Below are positions 20,084 through 27,914 of a DNA stretch of 64,000 bases, piece by piece. Source of the DNA: Paractinoplanes polyasparticus (GTDB taxonomy: Bacteria > Actinomycetota > Actinomycetes > Mycobacteriales > Micromonosporaceae). The position numbers and the translations under genes are program-made. The notes under the pieces were generated by a model, which worked only from the letters and a program-made list of their open reading frames with translations, searched no databases and was not told the DNA's origin. The stretch spans positions 62,001-126,000 of the forward strand of contig NZ_JAHWFK010000052.1 of the NCBI RefSeq assembly GCF_019710575.1, given 5' to 3'. Numbering within the stretch: position 1 is the first letter of the stretch; every line of letters begins with the position of its first letter.

Positions 20084-20142
20084 GAAACGGATGAGTCATC
20101 CGTTTCATGCTAGGGTCGGCAAGCGGATAGCTCATCCGTTTC
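20084..20142. promoter_or_regulatory. Two tandem TetR-type operators before the epimerase
   Basis: The first site (20084-20106) has perfect 11-bp arms, GAAACGGATGA and TCATCCGTTTC, around one central base. The second (20120-20142) keeps the right arm exactly and a degenerate left arm (CAAGCGGAT). Their centres are 36 bp apart, and a TAGGGT -10-like hexamer lies between them at 20111-20116. The layout fits control of the downstream gene by a TetR-family repressor encoded elsewhere. Confidence 0.75.
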
Positions 20143-20168
20143 ATTGTCGGCTCGGCTCCGGAGAGAAC

Positions 20169-21065
20169 ATGCAGATCCTGATCACTGGCGGCACCGGCTA
20201 CCTGGGCTCGGTGTTGGTCGAACACCTGGTTGCAGCAGGCCACGAAGTAGTGGCGCTGACCCGGTCCCCGGAATCAGCAGCGAAAGCGACGCAGGCGGGC
20301 GCGCGTCCTCTGCTCGGCAGCCTGACCGACACCGCGCTGCTGGAAACGGCTGCGGCGCAAGCCGATGCCGTGGTGCACGCCGCAGTCGACTATTTCGGTG
20401 GCGAGGAAGCGGTCGCGGCAGAAGCCGCTGCGGTGGAGGCTTTGACACGTGGTGCGGGAAAGGCGGACACGGGCAAGCCCTTCCTCTACACGAGCACCAA
20501 CCTGGTCTACGGGCTCGACCCCGCCCATTCCCGCGACGAGGACGCGGAACTGCCCGAGCCGGGCCTGCAGCCGTTCAAGCTCGTCGGCGAGCGCGTGGTG
20601 GGCCACGCTGCGGGCCTCAACGGCATCATCATCCGCGCCGGTCTGGTCTACGGCCGAGGCGGCAGCCTGCTGCTGACCAGTCTGATCAGCGCCGCGGCCC
20701 AGTCGGGCGCTGCCACCTACGTCGGCGCCGGCGACAACGAGTGGACCCCGGTGCACGTGGACGATCTTGCCCGCCTGTACCTGACGGCCCTGGAGCTCCC
20801 GGTCGCGGGTATCTACAACGCGGCCGGACCGCAGCCGTTCACTTTCCGCGACCTTGCCGAGGCGATCGCGGAACTGACCGGAACCACCGCGACCTCGATC
20901 ACCGCCGAACAGGCCGAGAGCGCCATGGGGCCGATGGCCGCGCTGCTTCGATCCTCGGCGCGCATCACCTCCCGGAAGGCGCGCAACACCTTCGGGTGGA
21001 GCTCCAGCGGTCCCGCCCTGCTGGACGACGTGCGCTCCGGCTCCTACCAGGTCGTGAGCCCGTAA
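20169..21065 (+). CDS. NAD-dependent epimerase/dehydratase family protein
   Basis: A 298-residue extended/atypical SDR. The nucleotide-binding loop is at the N-terminus (ILITGGTGYLGSVLVEHL), followed by HAAVDYFGG and a substrate-side region (FLYTSTNLVYG, IIIRAGLVYGRGG, YNAAGPQPFTFRDLAEAI). The usual YxxxK catalytic pair is not intact (LQPFKLVGERVV), so it may be a reductase-like or non-catalytic member. The ATG at 20169 follows GGAGAG. Two TetR-type operators lie directly upstream, so the gene is probably induced by a small ligand. Confidence 0.9.
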   Translation: MQILITGGTGYLGSVLVEHLVAAGHEVVALTRSPESAAKATQAGARPLLGSLTDTALLETAAAQADAVVHAAVDYFGGEEAVAAEAAAVEALTRGAGKADTGKPFLYTSTNLVYGLDPAHSRDEDAELPEPGLQPFKLVGERVVGHAAGLNGIIIRAGLVYGRGGSLLLTSLISAAAQSGAATYVGAGDNEWTPVHVDDLARLYLTALELPVAGIYNAAGPQPFTFRDLAEAIAELTGTTATSITAEQAESAMGPMAALLRSSARITSRKARNTFGWSSSGPALLDDVRSGSYQVVSP

Positions 21066-21136
21066 GCCCCAGCCTGGCCGGCCACGCCGCTGCCGGTCCG
21101 CTGCGGCCGACCGCCTTCCCAGCCCTGCGCCGCGTG

Positions 21137-21586
21137 TCAATCGGTCCGGCCGGACAGACTCCGAGCCAGGGTGGAAATCATCACCGCCGCGGGAATCAGA
21201 TGCAGCGCGATGAGGGCCACGACGCAGGCGGTGTCTGCCCCCGAGAGAAGGGGCGGAATCAACGAGACGGCGGTCAGCGACACCGTCGTCCACACGAATC
21301 GCCGAGCCGGTTGGGCGCTCCACCGAAGAAGAGCGACGGCGATGACGACGCCCACGATCGAGAAGAAGCCGGTCACCACGGCGATCCCGGACAACGGGAT
21401 CGTCGCGCCACCGTCGGGGACCTCGAAGGCGACGCCGCCGGCCCGGGCGAGCGCGGCGGCGAGGCTGGTGGCCGCCACCGCCGCCACCGTGGCGACGAGG
21501 CCCCGGCCTGCGAGTCCGCGGAACCGGTGATTGCGGCCGGTTCGACCCGAAGCTGCGGCGATATCGGTGTCATCCAGGGTTTTCAT
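21137..21586 (-). CDS. DUF6069-like four-TM membrane protein
   Basis: A 149-residue protein with a short Arg-rich N-terminus and four hydrophobic segments (LVATVAAVAATSLAAAL, IAVVTGFFSIVGVVIAVALL, FVWTTVSLTAVSLIPPLL, ACVVALIALHLIPAAVMI), typical of DUF6069 proteins. A strong GGAGGAA site lies 6 nt before the ATG at 21586, overlapping the end of the cupin-like gene. It is the last gene of the ECF sigma operon and may be a target or partner of that sigma factor's stress response; this is inference. Confidence 0.82.
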   Translation of the reverse strand: MKTLDDTDIAAASGRTGRNHRFRGLAGRGLVATVAAVAATSLAAALARAGGVAFEVPDGGATIPLSGIAVVTGFFSIVGVVIAVALLRWSAQPARRFVWTTVSLTAVSLIPPLLSGADTACVVALIALHLIPAAVMISTLARSLSGRTD

Positions 21587-21599
21587 ATCGTTTCCTCCA

Positions 21600-21836
21600 T
21601 CATTTGATCTTGGGGGTGACGATGCGTACGCGCGCCGTGCGACGACCGGGGTTCCGCAAGGCACGTACGCCGGTGCCGCGCAGCCAGAACCCGGCATCCC
21701 GGCCGAGGACAGGCCCGGGCTCGCCGTCGCGCAACTCCAGTTGCACCCGCCCGCAGGCGACAACGGCGAACGCGTCGTGCCATTCCGCTGCGTCCACCGC
21801 GACCCGCTCGCCACCACGCAGCGCGAGCGTTCGCAC
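21600..21836 (-). CDS. Small cupin-like protein
   Basis: A 78-residue protein starting at a GTG (VRTLALRGGERVAVD) four bases after the sigma factor stop codon, whose last codons supply a GGAG site. The sequence has a run of short beta-strands with Gly turns (GERVAVDAAEWHDAFAVVACGRVQLEL, GFWLRGTGVRALRNPG) like one half of a cupin barrel, but lacks a clear metal-binding His triad. It lies between an ECF sigma gene and a DUF6069 gene with almost no spacing, so all three should be co-transcribed. Confidence 0.7.
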   Translation of the reverse strand: MRTLALRGGERVAVDAAEWHDAFAVVACGRVQLELRDGEPGPVLGRDAGFWLRGTGVRALRNPGRRTARVRIVTPKIK

Positions 21837-21840
21837 CGGA

Positions 21841-22839
21841 CTACTCCGTGCCGTCCGCCGGCAGCTGCTCCGGCAGCCCGAGCCGCGGGAACTGGTCGCT
21901 GTGAAAGGTGGTGATCTCGGCGATCTTTCCGCCGCTGACGCGCAGGACGTCGATCGTCAACGGCAGGTACGCGCCCTCCCGTTTCCGCCAGTGGTAGTAG
22001 CCGATGGCGGGCTGCCGGTTCACGGCGGTCGGGACCGCGCGCAGCCCCGTCATGCCCTCGAAGCCGCTCTCGATCCAGTAGTTCACCACCATGTCGCGCC
22101 CGACATACAGCCCCGGCGTGGGCGGCATGGACGTACGAACGTCGTCCCGCACCAGGGTGGTGAGCACGTCGATGTCCGTGGCCACGCTGGCCTCGGTGTA
22201 GCGCCGCACCAGCTCGCGCGTGCCCGCGTCCCCCTCGCCACCGGTCCAGTCCTGCCGCTGGGCGGGCAGGTGCTCCCGCATGCCGGCCCGGGCCCGCTGC
22301 AGCGCGCTGTTCACCGAATTGACGGAGTCCCCCAGAAGCTCCGCGACATCCTTCGCCGGCCACCCGAGCACGTCCCGCAGAATCAGGACAGCCCGCGGCC
22401 GCGGCGCAAGGTGCTGGACGGCAACCAGGTAGGCCAGCTCGATGGTCTCCCGCGCGACGGCAACGGCTTCCGGCTCGTCCGCGTCCCCCGCGGGCAACTC
22501 GTCGAGCAGTCTGTCCGGATAGGGCTGCAGCCACCGCACCTCGCCACCGGTAGCCGGCTCCGGCCGAACCTTGGCCAACAGGTCAAGACACGCGTTGGTA
22601 GCGATCCGGTACAGCCAGGCCCGGAACGTCGACCGCCCCGCAAAGGTCTCGCGCCGCCGCCACGCCCGGAGAAACGTCTCCTGCACAGTGTCCTCGGCGT
22701 CCTCGAACGACCCGAGCATGCGGTAACAGTGCACATGCAGCTCCCGCCGGTGCCGCTCCGCCAGCCCCGAAAACGCCGGCTCGTCGACCTCACCCAGACC
22801 GTTCACGCCCAGCTCCTCCAGCCGCGTGTCCGCACTCAT
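21841..22839 (-). CDS. ECF sigma factor with C-terminal SnoaL-like domain
   Basis: A 332-residue sigma factor. Region 2 reads HVHCYRMLGSFEDAEDTVQETFLRAWRR with WLYRIATNACLDLL, and region 4 reads LAPRPRAVLILRDVLGWPAKDVAELL with NSALQRARAGMREHL. Residues about 215-325 form a SnoaL/NTF2-like domain (VRRYTEASVATDIDVLTTLV, DQFPRLGLPEQLP). ECF groups with such a domain usually lack a classical anti-sigma factor and are controlled through it. The ATG at 22839 has AAGGA 7-8 nt upstream and is preferred over an ATG at 22860 without a site. It heads an operon with cupin-like and DUF6069 genes. Confidence 0.93.
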   Translation of the reverse strand: MSADTRLEELGVNGLGEVDEPAFSGLAERHRRELHVHCYRMLGSFEDAEDTVQETFLRAWRRRETFAGRSTFRAWLYRIATNACLDLLAKVRPEPATGGEVRWLQPYPDRLLDELPAGDADEPEAVAVARETIELAYLVAVQHLAPRPRAVLILRDVLGWPAKDVAELLGDSVNSVNSALQRARAGMREHLPAQRQDWTGGEGDAGTRELVRRYTEASVATDIDVLTTLVRDDVRTSMPPTPGLYVGRDMVVNYWIESGFEGMTGLRAVPTAVNRQPAIGYYHWRKREGAYLPLTIDVLRVSGGKIAEITTFHSDQFPRLGLPEQLPADGTE

Positions 22840-23220
22840 CACGTCATCCTTCCGCCTCATCGCGTTCCGTCGTAGTTATGACGGGTGCGGACGCCACAAC
22901 TCATCACCGGGCCTCGTCTCCGTGGCCGTCCCAGCACGGCAGCACTACCCGCGGTCACGTCCGCCGGCCCGCCGAAGTACCGGCCCGGCCTGTTCTCCGC
23001 GGTGGCGACCTGCGGCCGTCGGCCCCTCCGTTTCACCAGGCGGCGCGCCACACATGACAACGCATCGTCGCTGCCATCCCCGCCGAGCCTGTCCCCACCG
23101 GCGCGGGAGAACACGGGTCCGGTGGGCGCAAGCCCGCAACTGAGGGCCCGAAACGTTCAGATATGCGCGGGTGGGCCACGTGAGCGCAGCCTCGACCGCC
23201 CTGACGCAACCTCGCCTGGG

Positions 23221-23258
23221 CGCAGCCTGCCCGCGTTGCCGCAGCCTGCCCGCGTTGC
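23221..23258. repeat. 19-bp tandem duplication
   Basis: Two adjacent exact copies of CGCAGCCTGCCCGCGTTGC occupy 23221-23239 and 23240-23258, just before the 15-bp minisatellite. Confidence 0.9.
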
Positions 23259-23272
23259 CGCACGCCGCCGCT

Positions 23273-23455
23273 TGAGCACCGTCCGCCCGCTGAGCGATGC
23301 CCGCCTGAGTGCTGCTCGTTTGAGCACTGCCCGCCTGAGCGCTGCCCATTTGAGCACTGCCCGCCTGAGCGCTGCCCATTTGAGCACTGCCCGCCTGAGC
23401 GCTGCCCACTTGAGCACTGCCCACTTGAGCGCTGCCCGCCTGAGCGCTGCCGTGC
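23273..23455. repeat. 15-bp minisatellite, 12 units
   Basis: Twelve units of the form TGAGCRCTGCCCRYY run head to tail, with one 3-bp interruption after the first unit. Inside the array a 30-bp higher-order unit (an A-type plus a G-type 15-mer) repeats three times. Because the unit is a multiple of three, every frame is periodic: the plus strand reads LS(T/A)A(R/H) and the minus strand SAQ(A/M/V)G. Confidence 0.92.
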
Positions 23456-23649
23456 AGGCCAAAGCCCATCCGCATGCGCAAGCTCGCCCGTGCGGACGCA
23501 GGCACGCCCACACGTGTGATCACCGGTCCGCCGGATTGGCGCAAAGCCAGCCCGGTGGGCAACGCCTGATCAGCGCCCGGCTCTGCCAGGGCGGTGACGT
23601 AATGGGCGACTCCCGCCTCACAGACTCGACGATCCGAGCGGCCGGGGCA

Positions 23650-26600
23650 TTAGTCCGTCAGGAGCTCGCCGACCCGATCCAGCACGGCCCGCCACTGCGC
23701 CGGCTGAACGTTCTCCCGGACCTGACTGGCCAGCTCCACCGCGACAAGCTCGACGATCTGCGCAGACAGACTCCCCATCCGAGCCGGCACCGGCGGCGGT
23801 GTGCCGGCCGAAGCCCCCGTGGGCACGGTCGCATCGACAACCGCGGGGTTCAATGCCCCTGACGGCGCAGGCACAGCTGCCACACCCGACGTAGGCGCCA
23901 CCACCGCAACCTGCGTGGACATGGCCATCCCGCTCGACGCCACCGCCGCGTCCACGTCCGCCCCGCTCGCTGCAGGCGGCACGAACGTCTCCCTCGACTG
24001 CCCACCCGTCTGAGGCGCCGCCACCGGCTTTGACACGGCCGTCCCGCTCAACGCGGACGTCAACGGCGCGGGTACGTCAGTCGCGCTCGACATAGGCGGT
24101 ACCGCCGGGACGTGCGTGGGCGTGGCCATCGCAGTCGATGCCGACGCCGCCCGCGCGGGAACCTCCGCTGCACTCGACGCAGACACCGCCCGTGCGGGTA
24201 CGTCCGTCGCACTCGACGCAGACACCGCCCGTGCGGGTACGTCCGTCGCACTCGACGCAGACGCCGCCCTACCCACCGGCGTGGACACGGCCGTTGCGTT
24301 CGGCTCAGAGGCCACCGTCGTGGTCGTTGCCGCGGCGACCGAGGTGGGCAGGGGCGTGTCGGCCTCGGGTGGCATGACCTCGACGCGCGGGGACGGAACA
24401 GAGGCAGTGCCGACGACCGAGGGCACGATGATCCTGCGGGTCACCTCGAAGTCGCGGGCCGCCCGGTCCGGCTCGAAGCCGTCCACCGGCGGGACATCAC
24501 CGGTCCACTCACGGCCACCCGATAAGAGCCGCTCGTCAGCGCGAGCCGGTGAGAGGCCACCCACCGGCTCCGGGCCGTCGAGCGGCGAGAACTCACCGGG
24601 CTGCTCCCCGCTTCCAAACCTGAGTGACTCACCGACGCCGAGTGGCGGGAACTCGCCGGCCCGTCCCCGGCCGCCACGCGAAGACAGCTCGCCGGCACCG
24701 ATCGCCGGGGCGTCGCCGACCTGGCTTCGATCACCAGCCGCAAGCTGCTCCTCAAGGCCGACCGGCGGGAACGCCCGCTCCTCAACGCCGACCGGCGGAA
24801 AGGCCCGCTCCTGACCGCCGGAGAGGAGCGGCACGCCTGCATCCGCCCACTCCGGGCCGCCGAACGAAAGCGGCTCCCCCTCGCCGGCCGACTCCCGCCC
24901 GCCGAACGAAAGCGGCACACCCGCGGCGGACGGCTCTCGGCCGCCGAACGAAAGCGGCACGTCCTCGTCGGCCGGCTCTCGGCCCCCGAAGGAAGGCGGC
25001 ACGCCAACGCCGGACGAAAGCGGCACGCCAACGCCGAAGGAAAGCGGCACGCCAACGCCCGACGAAACTGGTGCGTCGATGGCGGGCGGTGGCACGTCGT
25101 CGGTCTGGTCGGGGCCACTCAGGGAGAGCTGCCCGCCGGTCAGGGGGAGGACGCCGACGACGTGCAGGTAGCGGGTCGTGCGGGTCAGGGCCACGTACAG
25201 CAGGCGGTGGCCGCGTTCGTCCTCGGCGACGATGTCCTTCGGCTCGACCACCACGGTGGCGTCGAACTCGAGGCCCTTGGCCTCTTGCGGGCTGACCAGG
25301 TTGACGCCCTGGCCGAGTTCGCTGCGTGACGCCGCGCGCCAGGCCACGTCGCGTACCGCCAGCTCGGACTCGATCGCCCAGCGGTGGACGGCCGGGCAGA
25401 TGATGGCGACCGAGCGGCCGTGGGACGCGTGGGCCATCGCCGCCTCGACCGCCACCGCGGCCCGGCTCTCGTCGTCGACCAGGCGGAACACGGGGTCGCC
25501 GGGGCCGTCGCGGACCACCTGGGGTGCGGTGATGCCGGGGGCGGCGATCGGCAGCAGGCGCTCGGCCAGCTCGAACACCTGGCGCGGCACGCGGTAGCCG
25601 TAGCGCAGCTCGGCCGTGCGCTGGGACAGCTGGGCGGGCAGGTGCTCGAGGATGTCGTCCCAGTCGTCGCGGGCCCACAGGCCGGTGGACTGGGCGATGT
25701 CGCCGACCACGGTCATCGAGCCCGTCGACGACCGCGCGGCGATCGACCGCAGCTGCATGGGTGAGAGGTCCTGCGCCTCGTCGACCACGATGTGGGCGTA
25801 CCGGTCGTCGATGCCGTGCAGCAGTGATTCGAGGTAGTCGAGCAGCGGCAGGTCGGCCTCGCTCCAGATCTCTTCGGTGATCCGCTCGCCGGGGCGACGG
25901 TGCAGCAGGGCGACCTCGCGGGCGGTGAACGCCTCGCCGGCGGCGGCGATGAGACGGTCGCGCGAGCCGAACAGCTCGCGCAGGAAGGCCGGGGCGGTGA
26001 ACGAGGGCCAGATCCGTTCGATCAGCTGGTCGAGCGATGTGCGCACGCCGAGCCGACGGTCGCGGGCCCGGTCCATGCCGACGTTGACCATGAGACTGCG
26101 GAAGATCTGCCGCTGCTGGGTGAACGTGCCGGGCGTCTGCCGGCTGCGGGCGACGATCTGGTTGATCTCGTCGGCCGTGAAGACGACCGGACGACCGTCG
26201 AGCTGGGCCTCGACGGCGGGCTGGTCGGCCGGCACGCCGATCCGGTCGTACAGGGCGCGTCGCAGCAGCCCGGCCAGGCGGCCGTCGCCCTTGAGGCGGA
26301 CTACCCCGGCCCCTTCCGTGCGGCCGCGCTTGACCGGCGGGTGGAACTGGCCGATGTCGCGCTGCACGACGCTGATGTCGCCCAGGCTGGGCAGCACCGT
26401 GCGGGTGTAGCGGGTGAACGTCGGCGTGGGGCCGACGATCAGCACGTCGGCCGCCGAGAGGGCGTCGCGGTAGTTGAACAGCAGCCAGGAGACCCGGTGC
26501 AACGCGACGGCTGTCTTGCCCGTGCCGGGGCCGCCCTGGATGACGAGCAGCTGGTCGAGGGGCGCGCGGATGAGGTCGAACTGGGCGGCCTGGATGGTGC

Positions 26601-27105
26601 GGACGATGTCATGCATCTGGCCGGTGCGGTCGCGGTTGAGGTCGTCGAGCAGGGCGTCACCGGGCGCCTCGAGCTCGGCCACGGCCGCCGCCAACTGCCG
26701 GAAAACCACGTCGCTGTACGACTGGATCGTGTTCCCGTCGCACTCGAAGGTGCGCTTGAGCACCAGACCGCCGGTGTCGGCGTGGGTGGCCGTGTAGTAG
26801 CGGGCGGCGGCCGGCGCCTGCCAGTTGACGACCAGCACCTCGGAGTCGTCGTCGAAGATGGTGTTGTGGCCGACGTAGAGGACGTCGCCGTCCTCGTCGT
26901 CCATGCGCCCGACCGCGACGGCGTCGTCGGGCTGCCCGATGCGCTGGAGGCGGGCCTCGGCGTCCTTGCGGAGCCGCACCGCGGCGCCCGCGTTCGCCGC
27001 CGCGCCCGGCGCCTCGAGCAGGTGGCGGCGCATGCGCTCACGGTGGTCGGACACGTGGTCGAAATACTTCTGCTCGGCCGCCAGAATCTCCGCCACCGTC
27101 TCCAC
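23650..27105 (-). CDS. HelD-like UvrD-family helicase with long low-complexity insert
   Basis: An 1151-residue protein. Residues 1-660 match actinobacterial HelD-type SF1 helicases, which bind RNA polymerase and recycle stalled complexes: a coiled N-terminal arm (AEQKYFDHVSDHRERMRRHL), Walker A IQGGPGTGKTAVALHR, Walker B HIVVDEAQDLSPMQL, ELRYGYRVPRQVFELAE and a C-terminal VSPQEAKGLEFD...LLYVALTRTTRYLHVVG. Residues about 664-1105 are low complexity: VPLSFGGRE-type and FPPVGVEE repeats, then 13-residue SASSATDVPARAV repeats. The last about 42 residues (LSAQIVELVAVELASQV) look folded. Usual length is about 700. The GTG at 27105 follows GGGGAG. Confidence 0.9.
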   Translation of the reverse strand: METVAEILAAEQKYFDHVSDHRERMRRHLLEAPGAAANAGAAVRLRKDAEARLQRIGQPDDAVAVGRMDDEDGDVLYVGHNTIFDDDSEVLVVNWQAPAAARYYTATHADTGGLVLKRTFECDGNTIQSYSDVVFRQLAAAVAELEAPGDALLDDLNRDRTGQMHDIVRTIQAAQFDLIRAPLDQLLVIQGGPGTGKTAVALHRVSWLLFNYRDALSAADVLIVGPTPTFTRYTRTVLPSLGDISVVQRDIGQFHPPVKRGRTEGAGVVRLKGDGRLAGLLRRALYDRIGVPADQPAVEAQLDGRPVVFTADEINQIVARSRQTPGTFTQQRQIFRSLMVNVGMDRARDRRLGVRTSLDQLIERIWPSFTAPAFLRELFGSRDRLIAAAGEAFTAREVALLHRRPGERITEEIWSEADLPLLDYLESLLHGIDDRYAHIVVDEAQDLSPMQLRSIAARSSTGSMTVVGDIAQSTGLWARDDWDDILEHLPAQLSQRTAELRYGYRVPRQVFELAERLLPIAAPGITAPQVVRDGPGDPVFRLVDDESRAAVAVEAAMAHASHGRSVAIICPAVHRWAIESELAVRDVAWRAASRSELGQGVNLVSPQEAKGLEFDATVVVEPKDIVAEDERGHRLLYVALTRTTRYLHVVGVLPLTGGQLSLSGPDQTDDVPPPAIDAPVSSGVGVPLSFGVGVPLSSGVGVPPSFGGREPADEDVPLSFGGREPSAAGVPLSFGGRESAGEGEPLSFGGPEWADAGVPLLSGGQERAFPPVGVEERAFPPVGLEEQLAAGDRSQVGDAPAIGAGELSSRGGRGRAGEFPPLGVGESLRFGSGEQPGEFSPLDGPEPVGGLSPARADERLLSGGREWTGDVPPVDGFEPDRAARDFEVTRRIIVPSVVGTASVPSPRVEVMPPEADTPLPTSVAAATTTTVASEPNATAVSTPVGRAASASSATDVPARAVSASSATDVPARAVSASSAAEVPARAASASTAMATPTHVPAVPPMSSATDVPAPLTSALSGTAVSKPVAAPQTGGQSRETFVPPAASGADVDAAVASSGMAMSTQVAVVAPTSGVAAVPAPSGALNPAVVDATVPTGASAGTPPPVPARMGSLSAQIVELVAVELASQVRENVQPAQWRAVLDRVGELLTD
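24132..24268. repeat. 39-bp minisatellite inside the helicase gene
   Basis: About three and a half near-identical 39-bp units (GACGCAGACACCGCCCGTGC at the core) encode the 13-residue SASSATDVPARAV repeat on the minus strand. Two units are almost exact copies, which suggests recent slippage or unequal exchange. Confidence 0.85.
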
Positions 27106-27144
27106 CAGGCACTCCCCTCACTCGCGCCACACCACGATGCGCGG

Positions 27145-27162
27145 TGGTTGTTGAATCAACCA
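27145..27162. promoter_or_regulatory. Inverted repeat before the helicase gene
   Basis: TGGTTG and CAACCA enclose TTGAAT, and the core GTTGAATCAAC is an 11-bp palindrome with one central base. It lies about 45 bp upstream of the helicase GTG and could be an operator. Confidence 0.4.
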
Positions 27163-27215
27163 TCGCCCGTTCGCCCGCCAACAACTGACCGTGTCGCCGG
27201 CGAAGCGGAGGGGTG

Positions 27216-27653
27216 TCAGTCGCCGCTGAAGCCCCAGAAGAAGAGCTCGGCGGGCTTGCCGCCGGCGTCGTGCAGGACAGCGAGCCGCCCGACCCAGCGC
27301 TCGGCGGCCAGTTCCTCCAGCTTCTCGACATGCTCACGCGTGAGGGTGACCGTGCCCGCGGTGGCCAGGGCCTCTTCGTCGGTGACGGGCACGACCGCGC
27401 CGAAGGAGGGCGCCCGCGAGATCTCGTGGACGTCGAGGATGGAGTGGGTGCCCGACTCCTGCACGGCCTCGTCGGACCACAGCTGTTCCTCGGTCTTCGG
27501 CCGGTTCGGGAAGTCGGCGGCCGACTTGCCGAACTCGTAGGGCACCGCCCACCAGTAGTCGCCGCTCGCGAAGACGGTGTCCCGCAAGGAGGCCAGCGCC
27601 TCGTCGAGGTCGGGCTGATAGGGAACGTAGTAGTGCCAACCGGATGCGCCCAT
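27216..27653 (-). CDS. Conserved hypothetical protein
   Basis: A 145-residue soluble acidic protein that I do not recognise. It opens WHYYVPYQPDLDEALASLRDTVF and continues with a Trp/Phe-rich stretch (GDYWWAVPYEFGKSAADFP), a Glu-rich helix (LTREHVEKLEELAAERW) and a short strand-rich end (ELFFWGFSGD). The start at 27653 is well supported by GGAGGAA 6 nt upstream. It lies 110 bp upstream of the helicase gene on the same strand, with an inverted repeat between them, so a separate promoter for the helicase is likely. Confidence 0.75.
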   Translation of the reverse strand: MGASGWHYYVPYQPDLDEALASLRDTVFASGDYWWAVPYEFGKSAADFPNRPKTEEQLWSDEAVQESGTHSILDVHEISRAPSFGAVVPVTDEEALATAGTVTLTREHVEKLEELAAERWVGRLAVLHDAGGKPAELFFWGFSGD

Positions 27654-27914
27654 GGCGATTCCTCCCCGTCGATGGTGATCGGCGGGAACCTTAGCCGCGC
27701 CGTACGACAAAAACCCGGGAGCAGGACGCACGTCGGGACGCAACCTGCTGATCAACTGCTCACGTATTGCTCGGCCCGGAGGTAGAGCATCGAAACTTGT
27801 GATTCCTAGCGTTCTGTTCGGGCGACCGGCGTGATCCGCGGGCCGCCCGGGGCAGGGGCTCACCCTGCCTTTCTCCACCACGGCCCGATCCCGGGCCGCC
27901 TCGAAGGAGACAGA

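Larger units (their letters stand above)
22840..23649. other. 810-bp intergenic region rich in tandem repeats
   Basis: No convincing gene was seen. The right part holds a 19-bp tandem duplication and a 15-bp minisatellite, listed separately. Open frames on both strands through the repeats encode low-complexity pentads and lack ribosome sites; one of them continues the helicase frame beyond its TAA stop. Confidence 0.6.

Noticed and set aside
23221..23455. CRISPR array
   Set aside because: Units are contiguous 15- and 19-bp repeats with no unique spacers and no cas genes nearby.
22885..23862. Possible pentapeptide-repeat protein on the plus strand
   Set aside because: The LS(T/A)A(R/H) pentads come from a 15-bp DNA repeat, lack the A(D/N)LXX pattern and a ribosome site, and the frame runs on into antisense of the helicase.
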